DNA from: Paraescarpia echinospica
Taxonomy: Eukaryota > Annelida > Polychaeta > Sabellida > Siboglinidae
Direction of reading: 5' to 3'
DNA length: 64,000 bases
Assembly (NCBI GenBank): GCA_020002185.1
Contig: JAHLWY010000211.1
Span: 1-64,000, forward strand
A program made the translations under genes and the position numbers. The notes beneath the pieces were generated by a model. The model saw nothing but the letters and a program-made list of their open reading frames with translations. It was not told where the DNA came from and ran no database searches. Below are positions 43,701 through 56,173 of the stretch, piece after piece (the first letter of the stretch is position 1; every line of letters begins with the position of its first letter).

Positions 43701-44959
43701 GTGTCACATTTCTATTTAATATGTTTCACCATCTGTCTCATTGCCATACTCTTACTGCCAAATTCACTACCGGATTTATGCACTGAATTTGCATTCTTCC
43801 TTGCAAGTCGTAACATTTTGGAAAATATATGCAGCCGAACAACAGTATATCGCCCAATCAGCTTATGTTTGATAGTATGACAAAGTGGGAGTTGGACTTC
43901 CGTAGTTGTTAATTCAAAAACATTCACCAAGAATGCCTTTACATTTCCTTGCGACATAAGAAGTTTTTCATCCTGTTGACGAAACACCATTTCACATGCT
44001 AACAAGACCTAAAATGCTTGTTTTGTTGGATGGGTAAGGCTGCCATCCTTATACTCTTTAAACTGAGTTAGTTTGGCAGCATCAAGAGATGTAACAGTGG
44101 AACTAACAACACTTGAGATGTAATGGTCACAAACTTTGTCATGCATCTTGATTTTTGATACACAGTATCCAGCTAGGTAGTACAAGCTGTTCTCTTCTGC
44201 ACTACCAAGTTCCTTCACAGATTTCGCTTCAGAAAAGATCATTGGCCGTAACTGTAATCTGACTCTGCTAGCTTAGGTGAGACCTGCTGCTGATCAAGAA
44301 AGTCTGCCACAAACTCTCCTTCCTCATTCTCATAATTTCCAGTAGTAGATGTTTTCAGGAACAGGGCAACAGTCAATATTTCCAATGCGTATTTGAATTC
44401 GACTGGAGAGGGAACAGGGTTTTTCAGGCGTACACAGCTGAACAGATTTTCTAGACAATCCTGGGTAAATCTAGCAGTTAACAGATAACTGTGTCCCTTG
44501 TCAAGTAACTCATTCTGAATGTCTATGATAGACTGTGTTGATAGAATAACACCTGTTTGAACAGGTTTCCACTTATTACCAATTTGTATTCCAGTAAAAA
44601 CTTGGATGACAGATTTGAGAAATGATATAGCACTGGCATGCTCCGAGGGATTAATTTTGTTTAGAGCCATTGTAGGGTGTTGACTGCACATAAGGTTGAA
44701 CCATTTATTGACCATTTATTGACTAGTTCGTAGACTGGATTCTACATCACATCAAAGAATTGTTAACAAATTAATATATCCCGCAACCATTCATATGAAT
44801 GAATCAGTAGTCTGTATTCCAAGTAATGTTTGAGAAATGGCTTTTAACTATGCACAGTAGGAACAAAATGCTGTGGTCTTTGTTGTTGTGTTATATTTCA
44901 AGGTCAATTATCTCTAAGGATAATGGAAATTATTTGGTAGCTCAGACGAAATTGAGGTT

Positions 44960-44990
<31 letters not shown>

Positions 44991-47764
44991 CGCGTGTGCA
45001 TGTGCGTGTCTGTGCCTAACATGAATGGCAAACGTTTTAGTGGTGCAAAAATACACATTGGATTACTACTTAAACTTATGATTTCATAACATATCATAAT
45101 GGAGAATTATATTTTTTGCAATGCCCTTTTGTCACTTTTTTTGTGACAAGCATGAGCAGGACTTACTGGCACAACAGACAATGTATTCTCAGCAACCACT
45201 TACTTTCACTTTCACTTTTTCTTATTGCGTACGGCAAAATTGCGAACCATTACTATTACATGATTAACCTTGAATATCGCCACCTACTTCGCACAGTGTT
45301 GAACTTTGGCTTTGGTCTCCAACCTTCCCGTTTCAATTTCGCTTCCCATAGACATAGCTTCCAACTGCTTTTATCGAAAGGAAACCCGAATAACCGTATA
45401 CCAGTTTCGCTACGATTAGAGCATCCGCAAGCAGAACAACACGGCATTGCGTCCTGTTTTCCCTGAGGACGTGTTGGACCGAAAATGGCGACCACAGTCA
45501 TCGACCAATCAGAAATCGGAACCTCAATGGCCAAACTCTATATATCAATGGCTCTGGTTACACAGTTCGCCACCTATTCGCCAAGGAAAAATGAGAGGCA
45601 CGAATTTAAGCAGTACTTATTTTTTAGTTCACCAAGTATCCGCCAGGGGCGCTGTTTGTAGTTCGTGACCTATCCGCCAGTTCAAGAACTTTGGCTTAGA
45701 TATTTAATTAACGATCTATCCACCAGGGGAAGCCACTTGATAACAAATTAAGAGGCACGAATTTAAGCAGTATTGATATTTACTTCAGGAAGTAGACGAT
45801 TTCCGGTATCCAGATTATTGGATACGCAGTACAAGTAAAGAATTTCACCAGCACATTGCCCTAGCCTGGCAAGCGTGTGACGAACTAGACCATGTATGGA
45901 AAAGCAAACCGTTAAATTGTCACTCTTCAGTGTCACCGTTGAAAGTATGTTGTTGTTTTGAGCAGATACCTGGACACTCACAAAAGAACTAGAAAGAAAA
46001 AAAGACGTCGGAATTTACACCAGAATGTTCAGAAAATGCCTAAATGTCCACTGGAGCAACAGGCTTACAAATGAAAAACTACATGGCCATGTAGACAAAC
46101 TCACAATCAGGATTCCGCGGAGGCGTTTACAACCAGGTGGCCATTGCTATCGTAACGTAGAAGAACCAGTATCAATATTTATCTTGTGGACACCCGCAAA
46201 TGACAAGAAAAGCAGAGGGAACCAGGAGAAAACATACACAAAGCTGATCTACGAAAACCTTGATATTTAAAAGACAGACCTTCCATCCCTGTTGAACGAT
46301 CGACCCACACACACACATGCACACAAGCACACAAGCACAAGCACACACCCACAACAAACACACACATATTGTTATATTGTATGATGAACTTGGTATATAA
46401 TCTAAATTTATCCATTGGTGATGTAACACAGTGACAATGAAAATTGTCAATATTTGTTCTAAGCCAAGCCGCAGACCGATTACCATATTAAAGGGAAAAT
46501 GTGTATAATTACCGCGTATCATGTTGAGCAAGAATTTGTGTTCCACTTCCGTTTCAACTGACACGAGGTCCGCGTCATCAGCTAGATTCTGACAGTAAGC
46601 TCTACTATCTGACCACGTCAACTTTTGATGAACCATTTTGTAGCATTTGCTTGTAATATCGCCGATTTGACGACATGCGGTATCTGCATAAAACATAATA
46701 AATAGAACGCATGCACACATATTTTCCGACGGTTGAATAGGCATAGGAACCGTTCCGGCCGTACCGGCCATGGCCGGACCACTGTACCCCGGTTAGATCG
46801 ATACGTATAAGAAACACGCAGCGTCGCGAACTACAGTTTTGATCAACAAAAGGTAAAAACCAAACGTTCTTAAAAATGGCAATTTTTTTTAGAGGAAAGT
46901 TCTAATTTAGTTTTCATTAATAGCCAGCTAGCTGGGATTACAGTCCATGTGGAAATAGGTCAGGTGCACTATAACTTGTGTTGTCATAAGCACAAATTAG
47001 GTGCCACAAAATTACAGACTGTTGGGACAGCATACCTTAAAAGGCACCTTCACGGTTAAAAAGGGCGAAAGTTGCGATAAATTATGATTTCCCCCTTTCA
47101 GTTGTAACAAAGACAATATGCTGGATGTATATCCCAAAATAGCATTTGTTTAAATGAAAATTTTATAATTTATTCATAAAAGGACAAGTAACTTAGGCAA
47201 TGTTCCAAATTTGCGCTTTCATTAACAAATATCTCACCGGAAAATAGTTAAGGGTGAATGCATGCTCTTAGTGTAGTGCTTAACCTGAATTGACTAGAGA
47301 TATTTCTTCTTCAGCTAAACAAAATGTTCACCCGAATAAACTGACTATCCACAAGTTTAGTTAACATGTAATATACTAAAGATGTCCATATGATATCATG
47401 CCGGCGACATAATGTTATAGAGATTACAAAACAGCTAATAATTAATATCGTAAAATAGTGGAGTATTAATAATATCGATTATTTTACCTCCGTCATCCTC
47501 GTACGCCTGCCTTTGTATTGCCTTCTGTCGATTTTCCATTGACTTCTGGCGACTCTCCATCGACTGTTGTCGACTCTCCAATGCGTGTAGTCGACCTTCC
47601 ATTGTCTGCAGTCGACTGTTCATCGACTGTAGCACGCTGAGAGTCTGCTCCATGAGCGCCACCTGACGGTCGTTGTTGTCATCACCAGTGGGGTGGTTTG
47701 CGGTTGGGTGAGCGCCCGCGCAAGAACCAAACAGAAACACCAGGTACAGCGACTTGATCAACAT
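37781..47764 (-). CDS. Secreted C-type lectin with coiled-coil neck (three exons)
   Basis: Minus-strand exons 47764-47488, 46683-46513 and 38019-37781 join in phase (one spare base carried at each junction) to give 228 residues. Residues 1-18 are a signal peptide (MLIKSLYLVFLFGSCAGA). Residues about 38-88 form a coiled coil of heptads such as SMESRQK, encoded by a 21-base repeat. The lectin domain covers 94-228: RAYCQNLADDADLVSVETE in exon 2, and W171IW, EPN at 189-191, Cys200, WND at 212-214, Cys222 and the FICE end in exon 3. EPN plus WND predicts calcium-dependent binding of mannose-type sugars. Donors and acceptors are canonical at all four junctions. The 8.5-kb second intron is packed with transposons. 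A role in innate recognition is likely from the family, not shown here. Confidence 0.85.
38160..38260 (+). repeat. CT-rich microsatellite
   Basis: CTGT units followed by CTCTCTCCCTCTCTTT repeats. Confidence 0.9.
38876..39082 (+). CDS. Small zinc-knuckle-like frame in the palindrome arm
   Basis: A 68-codon frame begins at ATG 38876 and encodes a protein with a CPAC...PSQFHHDC arrangement, a possible zinc site of the C-x2-C, H-x-x-C kind, followed by an acidic DEAVDDIN segment. An inverted, partly deleted copy of the same sequence is present at 40170-40350, and a related tail with RR(R/K)CEAIRP is readable there and in the other element at about 35760-35840 on the minus strand. It is probably a remnant of a gene carried by a transposon or virus-like element. 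The family is not recognised. Confidence 0.35.
   Translation: MKKTLSRHIAYSIFELSRRQCPACERDDPSQFHHDCMLPDEILIYMHLDEAVDDINSTTVMKDWLSVC
39360..39680 (+). repeat. Degenerate tandem repeat at the palindrome centre
   Basis: Irregular units of CCTGAATTTCCTGACTTTTA followed by CCTGTCTAAAAAT. Spacing is too irregular for an ordered array. Confidence 0.75.
40357..40470 (+). repeat. 24-base tandem repeat
   Basis: TCGGCAGGAGCAGAAGTTGT followed by GACA repeats about four times. Confidence 0.8.
40459..41105 (-). pseudogene. Unrecognised cysteine-rich gene remnant
   Basis: Two minus-strand frames abut near 40800. The upstream part (from 41105) is hydrophilic, with a Pro/Glu stretch. In a shifted frame the downstream part has an FCIGCRYCKK and LLCDRHGYV arrangement of cysteines and a run ending in DVCCCGRND. 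It may be a broken zinc-binding protein of a mobile element, interrupted by a frameshift or intron. Duplicated pieces of the flanking sequence (GGTACCTCGTCGAGTT) recur at 41321. No family is assigned. Confidence 0.3.
41100..42960. other. Repeat-rich intron sequence
   Basis: Short duplicated blocks with GGTCACG(T/C)G(A/G)GCGT and GTAG(A/G)AACTACACGCACG lie at 41130-41225 and 41450-41520. A TA microsatellite lies at 42406-42431. No gene recognised. Confidence 0.5.
42985..43800. repeat. Imperfect tandem copies of the P-element tail
   Basis: Three diverged units of about 300-340 bases share TTGGCATTTAGC, ACCAGATTTATGCAGTG and TTGGAGAATACAATGCG blocks. They are derived from the 3' part of the transposase remnant that follows. 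Confidence 0.7.
43712..44715 (-). pseudogene. P-element/THAP9-like transposase, C-terminal remnant
   Basis: Read on minus from 44715, the frame shows a TARFTQDCLENLFSCVRL segment, the hallmark of the C-terminal region of P-type (THAP9-like) transposases, then a frame break near 44240, ENSLYYLAGYCVSKIK in the next frame, and another break near 44007 before a third frame to 43712 with a basic end. The catalytic core and THAP domain were not found, so this is a dead fragment. Confidence 0.75.
44961..45010 (+). repeat. GT/GC microsatellite
   Basis: GTGTGT followed by GCGCGC units. Confidence 0.85.
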
Positions 47765-50472
47765 CGTGTTGTTGGATATACCACGTGTCTGAAACTGAAT
47801 CAGGAAATTATTACATTAATATATCGAAGATTGTTATATACTAAATAGATTAATATTTATTTCATTCTTTTGGAATCTATATATTGCTACGAACTTTGGA
47901 TCAATTTAAGAATATCTCCTGCGAGGCACCGAGGTCCACGCGCTTGTTTACATGTTCATTCGCTTCTTTGGGCTGTTGACCCCTGATCTACCAATTAGCG
48001 ATTCATTTCAGAAATCACAACGATATATAGTTAAAGTTTGTCTCTGTGCTATAATATATATAAAATTGAGTTGTGATCAACTTTCATCAGCACACATTAT
48101 TACAATTATGACAACTAAAAAAAATGCCCCTCGCCTGACTCGATGCCTTGGTAGTTGACAGTCGTGATATCAATATTTACGAAATGTTACAAAGCACACA
48201 GCATCGTTACTTAAACACCATAACGCGCTCGCAGAAACTACTTGTTTGTTCAAAATGACGAAGGTCGAAGAGAATGTTAAGTTCACACCCATCGATGGGC
48301 CCTAGTCGTGATAGTGGTGAATTATCAAATAATATTCATATTGCTATCCTATTGGCATGAAGATAGACATAAGCATTAGTGAGCCAGTTCACGTTGCCAA
48401 GTCCATGACGCAGGGGCGGTTTTCCCGAAGAATTTGTTGCGCGAGCGTTGTTATGTTATGCTTTACGTATTACGTGCACATTACATTTTACGTTCTGAAC
48501 AACTGATTTATCCCATGTAAGGTGAGAATCTTGTCATATATGGGGTATTTTAAAAATAGATCGGTCTTACGTAATTTTCTAGGGATTGTAGATTAATCCT
48601 TGAAAGTTTGGCGCTCGGTGTTCAAGCCGTCTAAGAGGAAAACGTTAACCTACCCGCACACACAAGCTAGATTATATAAATAGATTGAAAAATTATGAAC
48701 GTCGCCGCGAAAAAAATTGCAACATAACTTCCCCAATCCTATCTTCCGATGTCAGGATCCGACAGCGCGACGGCGGAGTGGTGCTGATGCTCCGGTGAAA
48801 AACTATTCAACAGCACCCTCCCTCCGCATCGTTTCTAAATTCAAAAGCCTTCTTGGTGACATCATACCAAACATGAAATAAACACAAAAAGACAACTGAC
48901 ATTTGTGGGTGCGCCGGTTTGAATGAATGAATAATTTATTATAGAAAGCTATGATACAGTACACTCGATGGTACATTTTATACAGGCTCTGTCATAGTTT
49001 CTATAATGAGGGTATTGAGCAACGGGTTGCTGTTTTCTTCTTCTCAATACATGTAATACATATGTAATTCCATGATGCACTTAGAATAATTTAACAAAAT
49101 AGAAGACAGATTGTGCAATTGAAGAAAACTAAACAGCTACATAAATCACATCATTATGTTTTTCATGAATTCACACATTAAAATTGCAACAGTGAATGTA
49201 CGTCAGTAATATTATTTACTGATCAATCATATCTTAGGAAACAGCTGGCTGTCGTAGAGTAATTTATTCAAAACATGTCTTTGTTTCTGAGGATATGTAT
49301 ACCATACAGTCAGCCTGAAATTAGGAGTATATGGTAATAAGTGTTAAAATGATGACCACGATACAAGAAGAAGGTGCTGAATTGTCCGTGTATGTTTTGT
49401 TTCATAAGTCCTGTCAGTGAGGGTCTCGTCAATCCGGTGTGTTAGGTCGATTCGCAAAATGGCAGCACTGTTGTCACTTTCCGACAGTTCGATGCGTGTT
49501 TTCTTGCGTCGTGCTGTCAGTTGGTGAAAACTTGCCAAAATACAATGTTGTGTGCCCCGGTGTTCACTATGCGTGTGATATTTTCGCCAACCTCGATTGT
49601 CCATATATTCGTCCATCGATTCAGATACGGTTCTGCTATACATAGACATTGGTCCTGACACAATTACAATGACAATGTTATCGACATATCAGTAGCTTAC
49701 AGCCTGGCGGCATTCATGTCGTCACGGATCACTGACAATGTTTTCAGTACACGATTATTTATGACATATCGGAAGAATGACGGTGTAGTAATATGATCCT
49801 GTGTTGTTCACCTGTCAAAGACGGAACCGGGGTGATAACTGTGTTCTCGTCGTTGTAGACGAAACGATAAATGAGCGAAGTCTACAGGCGTTACCTCGTT
49901 TAGCAAACCCTAATCACATCGAAGCTAGTCAGGCATGCGTAAAACATGTATCTCATCTTTTAGCAAATCTTCCGTCTCCACGTATAATTTTATCGTTGTT
50001 CGACGATAAAAGTAAGGTATAAGTCTACAACATCTGTAAATTCATCATAACTACCCAGTGCATTATCGACATATATAAACGGGTGACTCACAACCTGGCG
50101 ATTTTCTTGTCGTTACGCTCCACTGACTCTGTCTTCAGTACCCGATTTTGTTTGACATATTGGACGAATGACGGTTTACTAATATGGTCCAGTGCCACTC
50201 GGCTGTCAACGGCGGAACTGTGGTGGTAACAGAGTTCTCGTAATTGTAGACGAAACGATCAATGAAATCAAGAGAGACCCATAAACGTTATCGCTTTAGA
50301 GGAAGTTGGCAGGCTCTAGCTGGTCATGCGCACTAAATGTTTACATGTTAAGCTCCGCCCACTCGGTAGGTTTTTAAGGATGTTTTTTAACTGCTGCACG
50401 CTATACATTTATGTCAGTTTCTATTGATACGTTGTGACGTATTCATTTATTAATAGCCAAGTGAGCAAACTG

Positions 50473-50505
<33 letters not shown>

Positions 50506-52459
50506 TGCGCGCGCATGCGTCAGGTGCAGTTGTATATTTTACTGGTTCTAGTGTTTACCGTTAACAATACGAATTTTAAAAGCGTTTTCAAATTCAAACT
50601 TACAGATGTTCAATAGTATCACTATTATAATATAATCCTGTAATAACACTTCCAATCAAACTCCCCTAAATTACGTTTAGCCAAATTAGCTTGCTTGGCA
50701 ACCGGTTCCGAATATAGATCAAGATGGCGCGGATGTAAATAATAAGCACTAAAAGCGCGCGTAACCCAAATCCCCCCAAACACAACTCAAATAACACCGC
50801 ATTTCTTCAAAATTTAATATATGAACTAAACAGATATTGATTACATTAAACTAGCAGTCTTAGATTAAAACACCATTTCGTTTATCATCCTACCCATCTA
50901 TCTTCCCCCTCTGAACTAACGGGCCAATCATCGGGTGTGTCATTATCGGGACATTGACACCCCTGTCTTTTTCAAATACCCAGAGGTTCCGAGTCGGCCC
51001 AGAACCGAAAATAACATCATTATATTTCCTATCATCTGCTTGTTTGTGTTGTTTGCCAAAGCCCTAAAACCCTGCACGTGCACACTATTTTCTTTATATT
51101 TCATAGTTTATACTTTATACTCACTGCGTCTTTAACTCTTAAAGACCAGTTTTAACAAGCAAATATTCTTTTGTTAAACAAGCTTCTTTGTGCTTCTTCT
51201 GTTAAACAAGGGCACTACTGGCCATACAGACCTAATTTGACATCAGAGGGGTCGAAAATACCAAATGGTCGTGTTTTACGTTATCCGTGTTCTACGTTAC
51301 CGCGTGGGAAGAAAGTGTCACTATCCTCAGACGACGACGTTTTCATGCCAGATTCAGACGTCGTTCTGCTAGGAGACGGAAGCCAAAATAAGTCTTCATT
51401 TATCTCTAAATGCCTGACAAACACATAATGGTATTGTGCCCTTCTGAGCTAATTTTCGTTGACATTGAGAACTTACAAACATAATTTCCACTTATAATGA
51501 ACCACGTTGGTGTTCAAATTGAAGTGAAGACTAGCAGACTTGTTACCTGCCAACAATTGCCTGCCCCTCCGAGTGCAAAGGATCAATATCGTAAAATGTA
51601 ATCGATAACGTAGAATATAAATGGATTACGTAGAACACATTTCGCTGGTATCTTTCGCGATGTAAAATTACTTTCTTACAATTATTGTGTAATTATTATC
51701 TTTTGTTACGTGATACACTATCGCAAGTGGTGGGAGTTGTTTTCTTATCGTTGCTCTTTTATTGAGACTCGAAAGGCTTAAAGCTGCATTGATCCGCATG
51801 GAGGTGAATGATAGTTTTCACAAGCATCATGCAGATTTTTCTTCAACACTCTTCTTTACGAGTGGCTTACATACAGTACCCCAGTAATTGTACATACTTA
51901 CTCCGTGTAATTGACACATAAAAATATAACAATATATATATATATATGTATGTTCAGCGTTCGAAATAAGCGCTTGTCCGGTTGTCCGGTTCGCGCCGTT
52001 CGGGACAAGTGATTTGTTGTCCAGACAATTAGAAGCATAACGTGTCCGTTAACTGCGTCATCTGCACCGATCTAGCTCTGCCGTTCTCGTAGGAAAACCT
52101 TGTTCAGTTTTACCGACGGTCAACTTGCTTCCACCCATGGATCACATTTGATGAACTTAATAAATAGTATATTCGAGTATCACTACCTTTTATTAGAATA
52201 ATTATGTAGTAGACCAGTTAACCAATATTAACCAACACGGACGCGGCAGTCTTCGACTTCACAAAGTCACCAACGTTGGTTCAGCAGATTGACAAAATAT
52301 TGTCAGCGCCGGATGAATTTATGTGGTGGTGGTTGGTGAACAGAATGTTAATGAACATCTCAAGAAGTGTTGTCATGTCATAATCACCCTTTTTTACCAC
52401 AAATTATGAGTTTAAGGACACTGACGTTTTGCGAATGTGGAAAACGAACGGAATTAGCA

Positions 52460-52490
<31 letters not shown>

Positions 52491-52491
52491 G
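47765..52491. other. Lectin upstream region and non-coding DNA
   Basis: No gene recognised. A diverged duplication of about 210 bases is present at about 49680-49880 and 50060-50265, 385 bases apart (shared GACGAAACGAT(A/C)AATGA). A GT/GC microsatellite lies at 50472-50515. A small frame at 51171-51428 has Ser/Asp-rich content but no supporting signal. Confidence 0.45.
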
Positions 52492-52663
52492 GGCTAAGGG
52501 CGTCGTTTGTGTGTTGTGGTGTTACAATATATATATATATATATATATATATAGGGCGTCGTTTGTGTGTTGTGGTGTTACAATATATATATATATATAA
52601 TTATATTATATATATATATATATATATATTGTATCACCACAACACACAAACGACGCCCTTAGC
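52492..52663. repeat. Long perfect hairpin with an AT core
   Basis: GGGCTAAGGGCGTCGTTTGT at the left is matched by its exact complement at the right end, with more than 40 paired bases. The left arm is partly duplicated at 52552-52583. The loop is (TA)n. This looks like a palindromic MITE. Confidence 0.85.
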
Positions 52664-53475
<812 letters not shown>

Positions 53476-54276
53476 AGCCACAGCGTCGCCGTCTTGAGAG
53501 TGGATCACCACCAGCAGCAAACAGGTAGAAGGTAATCACAGCGTCGTCGTCTTGAGAGTGGATCACCACCAGCAGCAAACAAGTAGAAGGTAATCACAGC
53601 GTCGTCGTCTTGAGAGTGGATCACCACCAGCAGCAAACAGGTAGAAGGTAGTCACAGCGTCGTCGTCTTGAGAGTGGATCACCACCAGCAGCAAACAGGT
53701 AGAAGGTAATCACAGCGTCGTCGTCTTGAGAGTGAATCACCACCCGCAGCAAACAGGTAGAAGGTAATCACAGCGTCGTCGTCTTGAGAGTGAATCACCA
53801 CCAGCAGCAAACAGGTAGAAGGTAATCACAGCGTCGTCGTCTTGAGAGTGGATTGCCACAGCAGCAAACACGTAGAAGGTAATCACAGCGTCACCGTCTT
53901 GATAGTGGATCACCACCCGCAGCAAACAGGTAGAAGGTAATCACAGCGTCGTCGTCTTGAGAGTGGATCACCACCAGCAGCAAACAGGTAGAAGGTAATC
54001 ACAGCGTCGTCGTCTTGAGAGTGAATCACCACCAGCAGCAAACAGGTAGAAGGTAATCACAGCGTCGTCGTCTTGAGAGTGGATCACCACCCGCAGCAAA
54101 CAGGTAGAAGGTAATCACAGCGTCGTCGTCTTGAGAGTGGATCACCACCAGCAGCAAACAGGTAGAAGGTAATCACAGCGTCGTCGTCTTGAGAGTGGAT
54201 TGCCACAGCAGCAAACACGTAGAAGGTAATCACAGCGTCACCGTCTTGATAGTGGATCGCCACCAGCAGCAAACAC
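53476..54276 (+). repeat. 58-base minisatellite, about 14 copies
   Basis: Units contain CACAGCGTCGTCGTCTTGAG and AGCAGCAAACAGGTAGAAGG. Variants such as GATTGCCACAGCAGC recur in two places, so longer blocks were duplicated as higher-order units. Confidence 0.95.
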
Positions 54277-54639
54277 GTAACAGTAATCACTTCAAATAGC
54301 TACCTTTGTGGTTCGTTTTCTAACGCATCGCCAATCAGTAAATCAAACGCCAATGGTCCGTTAAAACGAATGAACGTAGCAAGATGCGAGTTGACGTGGG
54401 AGGAGATATGGCCGGATTGCCCTAATGTTTGGGTGTAGATATGTAGATTCGTTTACTCTGAGGCGGCATTGGTAGGTCATACTGCAGAACAAATGTGCCG
54501 AGTAAATCAGAGACCACAAGGTGGAGACACCGTGAAACACCGCGGTAAAGACGCGTCCAATCACGAAGATCCGACAGACGTCTCCACTTAACACACACGT
54601 ACAATCGCACACACCCAGAATGACGCCGCCACCATCGCA

Positions 54640-55165
54640 AGTCAGGGGTGGTAGATGACTACAATATCCTACACTACCCCTGGCAGACATCATCACAAGT
54701 CAGGGGTGGGTGGTAGTTGACTACCTCTGACAGACATCTTCACAAGTCAGGGGTGGGTGGTAGTTGACTACCTCTGACAGACATCCTCACAAGTCAGGGG
54801 TGGGTGGTAGTTGACTACCCCTGGCAGACATCCTCACAAGTCAGGTGTGGGTGGTAGTTGACTACCCCTGGCAGACATCCTCACAAGTCAGGGGTGGGTG
54901 GTAGTTGACTACCCCTGGCAGACATCCTCACAAGTCAGGGGTGGGTGGTAGTTGACTACCCCTGGCAGACATGTCAGGGGTGGGTGGTAGTTGACAGACA
55001 TCCTCCCAAGTCAGGGGTGGTAGTTGACTACTCTACCCCTGGAAAATATCCTCACAAGCCACGGGTGGTAGTTGACTACACTACCCCTGACAGACATCCT
55101 CAGATGTCAGGGGTGGTAGTTAACGACGCTACCCCTGACAGACATCCTCACAAGTCAGGGGTGGA
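54640..55165 (+). repeat. About 50-base minisatellite
   Basis: Units contain CACAAGTCAGGGGTGGGTGG and TAGTTGACTACC. Within each unit AGGGGT and ACCCCT can pair. Confidence 0.9.
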
Positions 55166-55259
55166 GCGCCCCCTGGAGAGCGACGGTAAGACATCTTACG
55201 GTAATATTTTGAAATTCAGAGCATGTAAAAATAGTTTTAGGCGTGCCAGATGTAACGTT

Positions 55260-55580
55260 CCGAAGTAAGCGCCCATGTAGACACCCACTAAGACCATATC
55301 AGAAGTAGGCGTCTAACAGGACCGTGCCAGAAGTAAACGCCCACTAAGACCGTACCAGAAGTAGGCGCCCACTAATAACGTGCCAGAGGTAGGCGTCAAC
55401 TAAGACCGTGCCAGACGTAGCCGCCCACTAAGACCGTGCCAGAAGTAGGGCCCACTAATAACGTGTCAGAAGTAGGCGCCGATTAGGACCTGGCTAGACG
55501 TACGCGCCCACTAGGACCGTGTCAGAAGTAGGCGCTCATTAGGACCTTGTCAGAAGTAGGCGCCCACTAAGACCGTGTCA
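55260..55580 (+). repeat. 28-base degenerate minisatellite
   Basis: Units of the kind CCAGAAGTAGGCGCCCACTA. Related degenerate copies occur at 480-560 and 57765-57850. Confidence 0.85.
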
Positions 55581-56173
55581 AAACTCGGCGTCGTTTGTTA
55601 AGTGATTTGTGTTAATAATACTTCATGTTTATTATTCGAATTGTTAGAATGCGCAGAATAAGCATAGTGTCACTAACCTGTACAGTTATTTACAAGAAAG
55701 ATTTAATAATCGTGAAGAAAAAGACAGAAACTAACTACTTCCGGTCCAGTAGTAAACTTGATGGTCAAACGTGAGGTCGTAGGTCAAAGAGTCATGTCAA
55801 GTTGTCGAGTCGGCCTACATCTCTCACGGGCCTACACTCGGCCCGTTACATCGGAACTACGCTCGACCCAATGTATATGACCAGGTGGACCTTGTTTCAC
55901 GGCCTAGGTTAATGTAAGATTGCTAATAAACCTGTAGTGCGGAGCATATGAGCAAATACTCAAGATTGACTGTATACAGTGCGCATTCACGGTATGACCG
56001 CATCATACACAAACAATACACACCCGCCCTATAAATACCCCTACAACACAATAGGCACCAGTCTGAATTGCCGCCGCCATAATCGCCCGTCCCCTGAGAC
56101 CCGCAGTCCCGTCGGCCCTTCGGACTCGTAGATCTGCGATTGGCGCTGCGAGCATCAAACAACTCCGGCAGCA
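55581..56173. other. Region upstream of the CAP fragment
   Basis: No coding signal. A GC-richer segment with short inverted motifs precedes a CCGGCAGCAG sequence that could serve as a splice acceptor. Confidence 0.4.

Larger units (their letters stand above)
38540..45790. repeat. Nested inverted-repeat complex in the lectin intron
   Basis: Blocks carrying TGCTTAAATTCGTGC and 'CCTGGCGGATA' occur in one orientation at 38545-38870 and inverted at 41870-41960 and 45545-45790. Within this, 38860-39230 is mirrored by about 39790-40350 around a centre of CCTGAATTTCCTGACTTTTA tandem repeats (39360-39680). Several transposons have probably inserted into each other; exact ends were not resolved. Confidence 0.6.

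Noticed and set aside
53476..54276. CRISPR-like array of 58-base units
   Set aside because: Whole units, including any would-be spacers, are conserved; it is an ordinary minisatellite.
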